This document shows, one piece after another, positions 1 to 8,765 of a DNA stretch of 64,000 nucleotides. The notes under the pieces were generated by a model that was given only the letters and a program-made list of their open reading frames with translations, was not told where the DNA came from and did not search any database. The position numbers and the translations under genes are program-made. The DNA is from Shinella sp. SUS2 (GTDB taxonomy: Bacteria; Pseudomonadota; Alphaproteobacteria; Rhizobiales; Rhizobiaceae), in assembly GCF_001262505.1 (NCBI RefSeq), contig NZ_KQ410733.1:62001-126000 (forward strand), written 5' to 3'. Within the stretch, counting starts at the first letter, position 1. Each line of letters begins with the position of its first letter.

Positions 1-254
1 TAGAAGACGTCCGGCGGGTTGCCGGACGCCATGGCGGTGTTGAGCTTCGTCTTGTAGGCCGATTGCTCGGCCGCGACGACATCCAGCGTAATGTCGGGAT
101 GTTTCTTGGCGAATTCGTCGAGCGCGAAGGTGATGAAATCGATCTTGTCCTGCTGCCCGGCATAGGCATGCCAGAAGGAAAGCTCGCCGGCCGCGGCCGG
201 AAGTGCGGTGAGCGCAAGCGCGGCGCCGGCAATGAGAAGACGTTTCAGCTTCAC
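1..254 (-). CDS. ABC transporter substrate-binding protein, family 1 (N-terminal part)
   Basis: Only the first 84 codons lie in the window; the gene runs off the left edge. It starts at a GTG behind a GGGAGGA ribosome site on the minus strand. The product opens with a classic signal peptide (KLKRLLIAGAALALTALPAAAG), followed by ELSFWHAYAGQQD, the usual mature start of family-1 solute-binding proteins for sugars or glycerol phosphate. It is therefore the periplasmic receptor of an importer whose other genes should lie to the left. It is divergent from the RpiR regulator, which suggests that regulator controls it. Ligand not predictable. Confidence 0.85.
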   Translation of the reverse strand, partial: MKLKRLLIAGAALALTALPAAAGELSFWHAYAGQQDKIDFITFALDEFAKKHPDITLDVVAAEQSAYKTKLNTAMASGNPPDVF

Positions 255-399
255 GATATCCTCCCGAAACGATGGGGCAGCGCCCTCCGCCGCCATATGA
301 AGTGATGCCACAACAAAAACTAGCTGTCCATAGTGACACCACAACATGCCCATGCTAGCGTCACCGCTATCGACCGTGTCAGACCGCGAAAGAGCCGCC

Positions 400-1254
400 A
401 TGACCGTTGACCTGCGTGGTCCGTCCAATCCCGCGAGCAGCCGGCTGCGCAGCGTGCTGCCGAAACTGTCGGACTCCGAGCGTCGCGTTGCGCTCTGGGT
501 GCTCGACAATGTCGAGGCGACCATCCGCAATTCCATGTCGGCCATCGCCCAGGCGGTGGACGTCAGCGACACGACCGTGCTGCGCATGTGTCGCACCGCC
601 GGCTTCGAGGGCTTCACCGATCTCAAGCTGGCCTTGGTCCAGGAGCCGCGCCAGAGCCAGGACACGAACGCCAGCGAGCCCCATGCGAGCGACCTTCAGG
701 CTGCCGGCCGCTTGTTCCGCGCCGTGGCGCAGGCGATCAACGATACGCAGGGCGTGCTTTCCGAGGCGACCTTTGCCGGCGCGCTCGATCTCATCGCCGG
801 CGCGCGCCATATCCTTGTCGGCGGCGTCGGCGGATCGGGCATCGTCGCGCAGGCTCTCTATCAGCGCTGCATCCGGCTCGGTCTCCGGTGCGATGCACCC
901 GTCGATTCCCAGTTGCAGATCATGCATTCGGCGCTGACCGGGCCGGAAGACCTCGTCGTCGTCATCTCCTACTCTGGCATCACCAGCGATCCGGTGCTCG
1001 TGCTTCAGGAAGCGAAGTCGCGCGGGGCAAAGACGCTCTGCATCACCGGCAACAGCGCCTCGCCGCTGGCGCGGCTTGCCGATGTCGTCCTCGTCAGCGT
1101 CTCGCACGAGCAGGGCAGCGAGCCGATGGCCGCACAGATCGCCCAGATGGCGCTGATCGACGCGCTCTATTCCGCCCTCGTCGCGCGCAATGCCGAGCGG
1201 GCCCAGCTCACCGAGGAGCGGATGGTCAACGCCATCCTTCCCAAGTCCATCTAG
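400..1254 (+). CDS. RpiR/MurR family transcriptional regulator (HTH + SIS)
   Basis: Cytoplasmic regulator of about 284 residues. The N-terminal third is an HTH_6 domain (LSDSERRVALWVLDN to the recognition helix around VSDTTVLRMCRTAGF). The C-terminal half is a SIS sugar-phosphate binding domain (ILVGGVGGSGIVAQAL and VVISYSGITSDPV). The start at 400 is preferred because GAAAGAG precedes it; an in-frame ATG at 346 would add 18 residues. RpiR proteins sense phosphosugars and control sugar uptake genes, which fits the divergent sugar-type binding protein. The next gene starts 19 nt after the stop and is probably co-transcribed. The 91-nt divergent gap has two copies of CCACAACA (307-314 and 338-345) that could be part of an operator. 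Confidence 0.88.
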   Translation: MTVDLRGPSNPASSRLRSVLPKLSDSERRVALWVLDNVEATIRNSMSAIAQAVDVSDTTVLRMCRTAGFEGFTDLKLALVQEPRQSQDTNASEPHASDLQAAGRLFRAVAQAINDTQGVLSEATFAGALDLIAGARHILVGGVGGSGIVAQALYQRCIRLGLRCDAPVDSQLQIMHSALTGPEDLVVVISYSGITSDPVLVLQEAKSRGAKTLCITGNSASPLARLADVVLVSVSHEQGSEPMAAQIAQMALIDALYSALVARNAERAQLTEERMVNAILPKSI

Positions 1255-1273
1255 TTCCAAGACAGGGAATGCC

Positions 1274-1951
1274 GTGAAAATTCAGATCTACACCATGCAG
1301 ACCGTTTCCGAGGCGATCGCCGCGGCAGAGGCGGGCGTCGACTATCTCGGCCTGACCCCCTCCAATCGCGGCCTGCCGGGCGAAATCAGCTTCGCGACGG
1401 CGCGCGAGATCGCCGATGCACTGAAGGGCCGGGCGTCGCGCGTCGCGCTGTCGGTGGAGAGCGATCTTGGCGCCATCGCCGACATGGTCGCCGCCGTCCG
1501 GCCGGACGTGCTGCATCTGTGCGGCGACATCACGCTTGTGACGCCGGATCATGTGCGCCAGCTCCGCGAAACCCTGCTGCCGCTCTATCCGGACCTCGGC
1601 ATCCTGCAGGCCATCCCGATGACCGGGCCGGAAGCGCTTGATCATGCTGCTGCCTTCGAGCCCTATTGCGACAGCTTCATCCTGGATTCCGTCGCCGCCC
1701 ATATCGGCGGCATCGGTGCGGCGGGCGTCACCCATGACTGGTCGCTGAGCCGCGCGATCGTCGAGCGCAGCAAGCTGCCGGTCATTCTTGCCGGGGGGCT
1801 CGGACCGGACAATGTCGCGGCCGCCATCGCCGCCGTCAAACCCTGGGCCGTGGATTCGCTGACCCACACCAACAAGCCGCTGCCCGAAGGTGGCTTCCGC
1901 AAGGACCTCGACAAGATCAAGGCCTTCGTGACGGCTGCAAGGGCGGCCTGA
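1274..1951 (+). CDS. TrpF-like (phosphoribosylanthranilate isomerase-related) barrel protein
   Basis: A 225-residue beta/alpha barrel related to phosphoribosylanthranilate isomerase. It starts at GTG 1274. Family landmarks remain: the LD of ILDSVA matches the catalytic aspartate strand, and GGIG, HDWSL and ILAGGLGPDNV match the phosphate-binding side. However, the KICG motif carrying the catalytic cysteine of true TrpF reads KIQI here (Gln4), and the AVDVSSG loop reads AVDSLTH. It is therefore unlikely to make tryptophan. Its place behind an RpiR regulator and beside a sugar-type importer suggests an isomerase or epimerase step in sugar catabolism, which is inference. Confidence 0.75.
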   Translation: MKIQIYTMQTVSEAIAAAEAGVDYLGLTPSNRGLPGEISFATAREIADALKGRASRVALSVESDLGAIADMVAAVRPDVLHLCGDITLVTPDHVRQLRETLLPLYPDLGILQAIPMTGPEALDHAAAFEPYCDSFILDSVAAHIGGIGAAGVTHDWSLSRAIVERSKLPVILAGGLGPDNVAAAIAAVKPWAVDSLTHTNKPLPEGGFRKDLDKIKAFVTAARAA

Positions 1952-1968
1952 GCGGTATCCTTTAAGGA

Positions 1969-2007
1969 AGAAAAGGGGCGGTACCATTGGTGTCGCCCTT
2001 TCTTTTT
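1969..2007 (+). terminator. Rho-independent terminator
   Basis: AAAGGGGCG (from about 1972) and CGCCCTTT form a stem with one bulge around a GTACCATTGGTGT loop, followed by TTCTTTTT. It closes the rpiR/trpF-like unit. Confidence 0.7.
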
Positions 2008-2127
2008 AGATTGCTGCGTTGCCCCTTATGGCTCCATTGGAACTTCTAATTTTCCAGCGACAGCGAAGATTTCTACCTTGAATCCCGTCAACCGGCGCGA
2101 TTGGCCGCGGTCAAGGGAGTTTTTCGA

Positions 2128-3363
2128 ATGAACATGTTTGCGCGAGGGATGCCGAACCAGCTGCTGCGGCTGCAGGAGATGCACAATGGCGAGAAGGTGC
2201 GGCCGACATTTTCGGCGGGCGAGATGGAGCGGCGGCAGAATGCCATGCGGCGCATCCTGGAGGAGCTGAAGCTCGATGCGGCGATCCTCACCTCCTACCA
2301 CAACATCTGCTATTTCTCCGATTTCCTCTACTGCTCCTTCGGCCGTCGTTATGCTTTCGTCATCACGCCGGAAAAGGCGACGTCGGTTTCCGCGGGCATC
2401 GATGCGGGCCAGCCCTGGCGGCGCACCTTCGGCGACAACATCACCTATACCGACTGGCAGCGCGACAATTTCTTCCATGCCCTGCAGACGCTGCTGCCGA
2501 AGGTCTCGCGCATCGGCATCGAGTTCGACCAGGTCAATCTCGACCTGCGCCGGCTGCTGGAGGAGGCGTTTCCGCATGTCGAATTCGTCGATATCGGCGC
2601 GCCGACCATGTGGCTGCGGACGATCAAGTCGGCCGAGGAGATCGTGCTCATCAAGGAGGGTGCCGCGACGGCCGATATCGGCGGGGCGGCGGTGGCAAAC
2701 GCCGTTCGCGAAAGCGTGCCGGAATACGAGGTGGCGCTGGCGGGAACGCAGGCCATGGTCCGCCATATCGCGAACCGTTTTCCCCATGCCGAGCTGATGG
2801 ACACCTGGGTCTGGTTCCAGTCGGGCGTCAACACGGACGGCGCGCACAATCCGGTGACCGCACGCCGGGTGGAGAAGGGTGACATCCTTTCGCTCAACTG
2901 CTTCCCGATGATCGCGGGCTACTATACCGCGCTGGAGCGCACGCTGTTCCTCGACCACGCCAGCGACGAGCACCTGCGCATCTGGGAGATCAATTGCGCC
3001 GTCCATCGCCGTGGCCTCGAACTCCTCAAGCCCGGCGCGCGCTGCGGCGACGTCGCGACGGAACTCAACGAGATCTACCGAGAGCACGGCCTGCTCGGCT
3101 ACCGCTCGTTCGGCTACGGTCATTCCTTCGGCGTGCTCTCGCACTATTACGGCCGCGAGGCGGGCGTGGAACTGCGCGAGGACATCAACACGGTGCTGCA
3201 ACCCGGCATGGTCGTCTCCATGGAGCCGATGCTGACCATTCCGGAGAGCATGCCGGGCGCCGGCGGCTACCGGGAGCACGATATCCTCGTGATGACCGAG
3301 ACCGGCAGCGAGAACATCACGGGCTTTCCCTTCGGTCCGGAGCATAATATCCTCCCCGCCTGA
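2128..3363 (+). CDS. Creatinase (creatine amidinohydrolase)
   Basis: Hydrolyses creatine to sarcosine and urea in the cytoplasm (EC 3.5.3.3). The 411-residue product follows the Pseudomonas creatinase almost motif by motif: TSYHNICYFSDFLYCSFGR, GQPWRRT, YTDWQRDN, ELMDTW, FQSGVNTDGAHNPVT, LNCFPMIAGYYTALERT, FGYGHSFG, SHYYGREAG and PGAGGYREHDIL. His240, in GAHNP, corresponds to the catalytic histidine. The fold is the pita-bread M24 fold, but without a metal-peptidase role. The start at 2128 has AAGGGAG nine bases upstream; an in-frame TTG at 2101 is less likely. A terminator follows at once. The LysR gene and the polyamine-type importer next to it suggest a creatine or guanidino-compound uptake and use locus. 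Confidence 0.93.
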   Translation: MNMFARGMPNQLLRLQEMHNGEKVRPTFSAGEMERRQNAMRRILEELKLDAAILTSYHNICYFSDFLYCSFGRRYAFVITPEKATSVSAGIDAGQPWRRTFGDNITYTDWQRDNFFHALQTLLPKVSRIGIEFDQVNLDLRRLLEEAFPHVEFVDIGAPTMWLRTIKSAEEIVLIKEGAATADIGGAAVANAVRESVPEYEVALAGTQAMVRHIANRFPHAELMDTWVWFQSGVNTDGAHNPVTARRVEKGDILSLNCFPMIAGYYTALERTLFLDHASDEHLRIWEINCAVHRRGLELLKPGARCGDVATELNEIYREHGLLGYRSFGYGHSFGVLSHYYGREAGVELREDINTVLQPGMVVSMEPMLTIPESMPGAGGYREHDILVMTETGSENITGFPFGPEHNILPA

Positions 3364-3382
3364 CCCGTCCGCGGGCAACTTG

Positions 3383-3413
3383 GAACGGGCCGCCCGATCG
3401 GCCCGTTTCCTTT
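3383..3413 (+). terminator. Rho-independent terminator after creatinase
   Basis: AACGGGCC (3384-3391) pairs exactly with GGCCCGTT (3400-3407), followed by TCCTTTT. Confidence 0.8.
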
Positions 3414-3431
3414 TGGAGCGGTGCCGATCCC

Positions 3432-4307
3432 GTGAGAAACATTCCGACCGATCTTCTTCGCACCTTCCTCGCGGTCATCGACCTGCGCAGCCATACGCGC
3501 GCCGCCGAGCAGCTCGGCCGCACCCAGCCGGCCATCAGCCTGCAGATGAAGAAGCTCCAGGAGCTTCTCGACGTTTCCCTCTTCGCCAAGGATGCCAGCG
3601 CCCAGCCGACCGAGGCGGGCGAGCTCGTGGCGAGTTATGCCCGGCAGATGCTGACGCTCAACGACGAGATGGTGCTGCGGCTCTCCAGGCGGGACCAGCA
3701 CGGCAAGATCCGCCTCGGCATTCCCAACGACTATGCGGACCATTTCCTGCCGAAGCTAATGCCGCGTCTTGCCCGCAGCGGCCACGATTTCCGCTTTGAG
3801 GTGGTCTGCGATCTCTCGCATGTCCTGCTGCAGGGGCTGCGCAACGGCCTCTACGATCTCGTCGTGGCGATGACGCCGGACGGGCCGGCGGAAGGCGCGT
3901 TCATGACCTGGAAGGAACCGCTCGCCTGGGTCGGCGATACGCCGACCTCCGTCGTGACGGATGGAAGCGCGAACCTGCGCATCGTCTGCTATCCGGAAGG
4001 CTGCCTCTATCGCCGCGCCATGCTGACGGCGCTGCAGCGCGACGGGCGCGGCTACGATCTCGTCTATACCAGCCCCAGCCTTGCCGGGCTGGAGGCTGCC
4101 GTCGGCTCCGGCTTCGGCAACACGGTGCTCGCCCGCCGCATCGTGCCGAGCAAGCTGAGGACGCTCGACGAGGCGCTCGGTCTGCCGCGCCTCGCCGACG
4201 TCGTCGTCGGCATCTATCTGAGTTCGGATCGCAAGCGCTCGCCGGTTGCCGAAAGTTTTGCGGCGCATTTCGCCGATGCATTCCTCGCCAGCAACCGGGA
4301 CGGCTGA
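3432..4307 (+). CDS. LysR-family transcriptional regulator
   Basis: A 291-residue LysR regulator starting at GTG. The N-terminal winged helix reads TDLLRTFLAVIDLRSHTRAA, then QLGRTQPAISLQMKKLQELL; a substrate-binding domain of the periplasmic-protein fold follows from about residue 95 (RLGIPNDYADHFLPKLMPRL). It lies between creatinase, with which it is collinear, and an importer operon it meets tail to tail: its stop codon and that of the permease are directly adjacent, with no visible terminator between. It is the likely regulator of creatinase, the importer, or both. The inducer is unknown. Confidence 0.88.
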   Translation: MRNIPTDLLRTFLAVIDLRSHTRAAEQLGRTQPAISLQMKKLQELLDVSLFAKDASAQPTEAGELVASYARQMLTLNDEMVLRLSRRDQHGKIRLGIPNDYADHFLPKLMPRLARSGHDFRFEVVCDLSHVLLQGLRNGLYDLVVAMTPDGPAEGAFMTWKEPLAWVGDTPTSVVTDGSANLRIVCYPEGCLYRRAMLTALQRDGRGYDLVYTSPSLAGLEAAVGSGFGNTVLARRIVPSKLRTLDEALGLPRLADVVVGIYLSSDRKRSPVAESFAAHFADAFLASNRDG

Positions 4308-5117
4308 TCAGGCGCGGCGCGCCCGCCCGATCAGGCTCAGCACCACGAAGAGTGCGATGGAGACGGTGGTCAGCAGGCTGGCCGCCGCCATGATCGTCGG
4401 GTTGATCTGGTCGCGGATGCCGGAGAACATCTGTACCGGCAGGGTGCGCTGGTCGGCCCCGGTGAGAAACAGGGCGACGATTACCTCGTCGAAGGACACC
4501 GCGAAGGCGAGCAGCGCGCCCGAAACGATGCCGGGCAGGATGAGCGGCAACGTGACGGCGAAGAACACGCTGACCGGTCCCGCCCCGAGGCTTGCGCCCG
4601 CCCGGCTGAGATTGGTGTCGTAGGTCGACAGCGCCGAGAGCACGGTGACGACCACGAAGGGGATGGCAAGCGCCGCATGGGCCAGCACGAGGCCGGTGCG
4701 CGTGTTGGTCAGCCCCAGTGAACCGAAGAACATGTAGGCCCCGACGGCGACGATGACGACCGGCATGATCATCGGCGAGATCATCAGTGCCATCACGGCC
4801 TTGCGCGCGGGGAAGCCGGGGCGGCTGATGCCGAGGGCGGCGAGCGTGCCGAGGACGGTCGCGATCAGCGTGCTGAGGGCGGCGGCGGCGAGGCTATTGA
4901 CGAGGCTCTGCATCCAGCGAGCGTTCTGGAAGAAATCCGCATACCAGCGCCACGAATATTCCCGGATCGGGAAGGTGAAGAACGGATCCTTCGAGACCGA
5001 GAGCGGGAAGACGACGAAGAGCGGCCCGATCAGGAAGGCGAGCACGGCGAAGGCGAAGAGGACGACGGCGATGCGGCAGAGCCGTTCGCTGCGGGTCGCG
5101 TAAGCGGGAAGCCACAT
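4308..5117 (-). CDS. ABC transporter permease, PotC-type
   Basis: Inner-membrane permease of a spermidine/putrescine-type importer, about 269 residues with six predicted helices. Family features are SLVNSLAAAALSTLIATVLGTLAALGI and the cytoplasmic coupling loop around GASLGAGPVSVFFAVTLPLILPG, the EAA-type site for the ATPase. ATG 5117 is chosen because the frame upstream (TTG at 5129) would overlap the preceding permease. It is the last gene of a four-gene minus-strand operon in the order binding protein, ATPase, permease, permease. Confidence 0.88.
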   Translation of the reverse strand: MWLPAYATRSERLCRIAVVLFAFAVLAFLIGPLFVVFPLSVSKDPFFTFPIREYSWRWYADFFQNARWMQSLVNSLAAAALSTLIATVLGTLAALGISRPGFPARKAVMALMISPMIMPVVIVAVGAYMFFGSLGLTNTRTGLVLAHAALAIPFVVVTVLSALSTYDTNLSRAGASLGAGPVSVFFAVTLPLILPGIVSGALLAFAVSFDEVIVALFLTGADQRTLPVQMFSGIRDQINPTIMAAASLLTTVSIALFVVLSLIGRARRA

Positions 5118-5121
5118 GGTT

Positions 5122-6375
5122 CTATCCAAGCTTGATACGCTCCGCGCCGACGAGGCGCAGGAACAGGAGATAGATGGAGATCGTCATGACGAGAAGCAGG
5201 CCGGCCAGCGCCGCCGCCATGCCCCAGTTCAGGTCGCGGTTGATATAGGTGGCGATGAAGTTCGAGAGCATCTGGTCGCGCGGGCCGCCGACCAGCGCGG
5301 GCGTGATGTAGTAGCCGAGCGACAGGATGAAGGTCATCAGGCAGCCGGCGGCGACGCCCGGAAGCGTCTGCGGCGCGTAGACCCGCCAGAAGGCGAAGAA
5401 CGGCGGGGCACCGAGCGAACGCGCCGCCCGCATCTGTCCCGCGGGAATGGATTTCATGACGCTGAGGATCGGCAGGATGGTGAAGGGAAGCTGGATATGG
5501 GTCATTGCCGTCACCGTGCCGAAGCGCGTCAGCATCAGTTGCAGCTTTTCGGTGGTGAGGCCGAGCGCCAGGAGCGCCTGGTTGATGACGCCGTCCGTCT
5601 GCAAAAGCACGACCCAGGCGGTGGTGCGCACCAGAAGCGAGGTCCAGAGCGGCAGCAGCACCATCAGCAGCATGAAGCCGGCAATGCGCGCGGGCGCCAG
5701 CGAAATGACATAGGCCGTCGGGAAACCGAGAAGAAGCGTCGCCGCCGTCACGAGGCCGGCGATCCAGAGGGTGCGCCCGAGGATGCCGAGAAAGACGGCC
5801 TGGTCGTCCTTGACGCGCGTGACGGCGCCGGACGCGTCCTGTTGCAGGTCAACCGCCGTCAGCAGGTAGTAGGGCGTCACGGGCGCGGCATTGCGCTTGA
5901 TGATCGCCCAGAGGTCCGGGCTTGCCCAGACGGGATCGAGCGCGGCAAATTGCGGGGCGAGGGCACCGTCCTGAAAACCACCGAGATGGCGCACGACGGA
6001 CATGATGCGGCTGCGCATGCCGGCGCTTTCGTAGTTCAGCCGTTTTCCAAGCGCGGCAGCGGTGTTTTCCTCCTTGGCGCGGGTCAGATCGCCGAGAAGC
6101 GCGGCGTAAGCTGCCTCGCCCGGCGTCGCCAGCCCATCCCAGTCGGCAAGGATCGCGGCGGTTTGCGGCAGGGTATCGCGCACCTCCGGGTTTCGCACGG
6201 CCGTGGTGAGGAAGAGCCCGATCGGCGCGGCGAAGGTGACGACGAGGAAGAGCAGCGCCGGCAATGCCAGTGCGAGCGCGCCGAGCCGGCCCGGCCGTTC
6301 GGCTCGCCGGAGTGCGGCGCGCAGGTTCGGGGCGGCGGCTGGGGAGGGGAGGGAAAGGGTCTGTGTCACGGTCAC
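5122..6375 (-). CDS. ABC transporter permease, PotB-type, with a long periplasmic loop
   Basis: Partner permease of the polyamine-type importer, about 417 residues, longer than the usual 280-300. After the first membrane segment (LGALALALPALLFLVVTFAAP) there is a soluble stretch of roughly 140 residues before the second helix (LGRTLWIAGLVTAATLLLGFP). The coupling loop reads AARSLGAPPFFAFWRVYAPQTLPG. The GTG at 6375 overlaps the stop of the ATPase gene (GTGA), and GTG 6369 is also possible. A large loop of this sort is known in one PotB subgroup; its role is not clear. Confidence 0.87.
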   Translation of the reverse strand: MTVTQTLSLPSPAAAPNLRAALRRAERPGRLGALALALPALLFLVVTFAAPIGLFLTTAVRNPEVRDTLPQTAAILADWDGLATPGEAAYAALLGDLTRAKEENTAAALGKRLNYESAGMRSRIMSVVRHLGGFQDGALAPQFAALDPVWASPDLWAIIKRNAAPVTPYYLLTAVDLQQDASGAVTRVKDDQAVFLGILGRTLWIAGLVTAATLLLGFPTAYVISLAPARIAGFMLLMVLLPLWTSLLVRTTAWVVLLQTDGVINQALLALGLTTEKLQLMLTRFGTVTAMTHIQLPFTILPILSVMKSIPAGQMRAARSLGAPPFFAFWRVYAPQTLPGVAAGCLMTFILSLGYYITPALVGGPRDQMLSNFIATYINRDLNWGMAAALAGLLLVMTISIYLLFLRLVGAERIKLG

Positions 6376-7508
6376 CTCGCCAGCAATCTGCAATCGGCGG
6401 CGGAAAAGGCCATGCCGACCTCGCTTCCGGGCAGGGCCGTCGCGCCTTCGGCTGCCGGCAGGCTGGCGACGAGGCGTTCGGTGCCGAAAGCTTCGAGGGT
6501 GAGACGCACCCGGTCGCCGAGGAAGGTCTTGTCGAGCACCCGGGCCTTGATGCGGTTTTCCGCGTTCGCGCTTCCCGCGCCGTCGAGAGCAAGTCGTTCG
6601 GGGCGCAGCGAGACGGTGAGGTCGTTTTGCGCGGGATGCGCCGGCCCGCTCGCTGCAAGGCGCGTTCCGTCCTTCATCCGCACGAAGGCGAGGCCGTTCT
6701 CGCTGCCGAGGAATTCGCAGGAGAGCGTGTTGTTGTCGCCGATGAAGCCGGCGACGAAGCGGTTCTCTGGCCGGTCGTAGAGCGTCACCGGATCGGAGAG
6801 CTGCTGGATGCGGCCGTCGTTGAAGACGGCGATCCGGTCGGACATGGTCAGCGCCTCCGACTGGTCGTGCGTCACATAGACCATGGTGATGCCGAGCTGC
6901 TGCTGGATCCTGCGGATCTCGATCTGCATGTGCTCGCGCAACTGCTTGTCGAGCGCGCCGAGCGGTTCGTCCATCAGGATGAGCTTCGGCTTGAACACCA
7001 TGGCGCGGGCGAGCGCCACGCGCTGCTGCTGGCCGCCGGAAAGCTGCGCCGGGCGGCGTTCACCAAGCCCGTCGAGCCTGACCATGGCAAGCGCCTCCGC
7101 AACCCGCCGTGCCGCATCCGCCCCGCGGATCCCGCGGTAACGCAGCGGAAAACCGACATTGTCGGCCACCGTCATATGCGGGAAGAGCGCATAGTTCTGG
7201 AAGACGAAGCCGATGTCGCGCCGCTCGGGCGGCAGGCGTTCCACCGCCTGCCCCTCCAGCAGGATGCGCCCGTTCGTCGGTTGCTCGAAGCCGCCGAGCA
7301 TCATCAGTGTCGTCGTCTTGCCTGAGCCGGACGGGCCGAGCATGGTGAGGAACTCGCCGCGCCGCACGGCAAGGTTCAGGTCCTCCACCACCAGCGTGCG
7401 CCCGTCATAGGTCTTCTGCACCCTCTCGAAGGCGACCATCGGATTGGCGGCAGGGGATGGCGACGGCTCGTCGCCGAGCCGCCTCCTTTCCAGCGTCATC
7501 GTGTTCAT
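6372..7508 (-). CDS. ABC transporter ATP-binding protein, PotA-type
   Basis: Energising subunit of the importer, 378 residues. It shows Walker A GPSGSGKTT, Q-loop FQNYALFPHMTV, signature LSGGQQQRVALARAM, Walker B LILMDEPLGALD and the H-loop THDQSEA, followed by a C-terminal TOBE domain (about residues 285-378). The start ATG at 7508 follows AAGGA and lies 11 nt after the stop of the binding-protein gene; the reading frame stays open far upstream but has no reason to be used there. It overlaps the next permease by four bases. Confidence 0.93.
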   Translation of the reverse strand: MNTMTLERRRLGDEPSPSPAANPMVAFERVQKTYDGRTLVVEDLNLAVRRGEFLTMLGPSGSGKTTTLMMLGGFEQPTNGRILLEGQAVERLPPERRDIGFVFQNYALFPHMTVADNVGFPLRYRGIRGADAARRVAEALAMVRLDGLGERRPAQLSGGQQQRVALARAMVFKPKLILMDEPLGALDKQLREHMQIEIRRIQQQLGITMVYVTHDQSEALTMSDRIAVFNDGRIQQLSDPVTLYDRPENRFVAGFIGDNNTLSCEFLGSENGLAFVRMKDGTRLAASGPAHPAQNDLTVSLRPERLALDGAGSANAENRIKARVLDKTFLGDRVRLTLEAFGTERLVASLPAAEGATALPGSEVGMAFSAADCRLLAR

Positions 7509-7519
7509 CCGCCCGTCCT

Positions 7520-8563
7520 TCAGTTGGAAAGCCAGGTGGTGAAGCGCTTGCGGATCTCGTCGCCATGGTCGGCCCAGAAGGCGTTGTCGAGCGTGAGCGA
7601 GGTCGTCAGGTTGGCCGGGCTCGTCGGCAGGTTTTTTGCGTCTTCTGCGGCCACTTCGGCAGCCGCCGTCGAGCGAACGGGGCCGTAGGGGATGTATTTG
7701 GCGATACCGGCCAGCACCTTCGGCGCGACGGCGAAGCGGATGAAGGCGAGGGAACCCTCGAGGTCCTTCGCGCCCTTGGGAATGACCCAGTAGTTGGAAT
7801 CGAGGATCTGGTTGTCCCAGACGATGCCGAAGGCGCGGCCTTCCTTGTTGGCGTTGAAGATGCGGCCGTTCCAGGCCGTCGTCATGGTCACCTCGCCCGA
7901 GGCGAGCAGTTGCGGGGCCTGCGCGCCGGCCTCCCACCAGACGATCTGCTCCTTGATCGTGTCGAGCTTGGCGAAGGCGCGGTCGAGACCCTCCGGCGTC
8001 GCGAGCACCGTATAGACGTCCTGCGACGGCACGCCATCGGCAAGCAGCGCAAATTCGAGGTTGGTCGCGGGGTTCTTCCACAGGCCCCGCTTGCCGGGGA
8101 AGGCGGCAAGGTCGAAGAGGTCGGCAAGTTTCGTCGGCGCCTTTTCGAGCTTCGTCTCGTCGTAGGAGAGCACCGTCGCATAGACGATCGTGCCGACGCC
8201 GCAGTCCGATGTCGTGCCGGCCAGCCATTCCGATTTCGGTCCGATCTTCTCCCAATCGATCGTTTCGAAAATGCCTTCGTCGCAGCCCTGCAGCAGCGTC
8301 GGCGCATCGACGTCGACCACGTCGATCGTCGTGTTGCCGCTGTCGATCATCGCCTTGATCTTGGCGATCTCGCCGCCGTATTCCTGCTCGGAGACGGCCC
8401 GGCCGGTTTCTTCGGCATAGGCGCTGAAGACGGCCTTGCGCTGGGCGTCCTGGTAGGCGCCGCCGAAGCTCATGACGGAAAGCGGTTCAGCGGCGCTCGC
8501 CGCGCCGAGAAACAAACAGGAGGCAAGCGCCGTCGCTGCCAGAAACATGGGTTTTCTGAACAT
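7520..8563 (-). CDS. Extracellular substrate-binding protein, PotD/PotF-type
   Basis: Periplasmic receptor of the importer, 347 residues. A signal peptide (MFRKPMFLAATALASCLFLGAASAA) is followed by LSVMSFGGAYQDAQRKAVF, a typical family start, and the GTIVYATVLSYD and KRGLWKNPATNLEFALLADG stretches characteristic of the polyamine receptor group. It is first in the operon, in line with high receptor dosage. Beside creatinase, the ligand may be creatine or another guanidino or amine compound; this is inference. The 150 nt upstream to the glnII terminator hold no gene that I can see. Confidence 0.88.
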   Translation of the reverse strand: MFRKPMFLAATALASCLFLGAASAAEPLSVMSFGGAYQDAQRKAVFSAYAEETGRAVSEQEYGGEIAKIKAMIDSGNTTIDVVDVDAPTLLQGCDEGIFETIDWEKIGPKSEWLAGTTSDCGVGTIVYATVLSYDETKLEKAPTKLADLFDLAAFPGKRGLWKNPATNLEFALLADGVPSQDVYTVLATPEGLDRAFAKLDTIKEQIVWWEAGAQAPQLLASGEVTMTTAWNGRIFNANKEGRAFGIVWDNQILDSNYWVIPKGAKDLEGSLAFIRFAVAPKVLAGIAKYIPYGPVRSTAAAEVAAEDAKNLPTSPANLTTSLTLDNAFWADHGDEIRKRFTTWLSN

Positions 8564-8713
8564 GGAAATTCCTCTCTGGAGACAGATTCAAATGCCCGTC
8601 GCGCCGCCCGTCTTGATTGCGGGCTGTGAGGAAAGCCTATGTTGCGCCATGCTGCGGCGCAAATAAGTAGGTATGATGGAGACATGAGCGCCGCTTATCG
8701 GCATGCGCCGGAC

Positions 8714-8741
8714 AAAAAAACGCCCCGTAAAACGGGGCGTT
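8714..8741 (-). terminator. Rho-independent terminator of glnII
   Basis: Read on the minus strand, ACGCCCCG and CGGGGCGT pair around TTTTA, followed by a run of seven T (8720 down to 8714). It sits 25 nt beyond the glnII stop codon. Confidence 0.88.
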
Positions 8742-8765
8742 GTATCTTTCGTTTCGAAACGCCGG

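Noticed and set aside
5116-6780. Long plus-strand open frame over the permease genes
   Set aside because: Composition is Arg/Gly/Glu-rich with no recognisable motif, and it lies antisense to two clear ABC permeases and the end of the ATPase; it is an artefact of high GC third positions.
7509-8255. Upstream extension of the PotA-type gene
   Set aside because: The frame stays open over the receptor gene, but family alignment starts near MNTMTLERRR and a ribosome site precedes ATG 7508.
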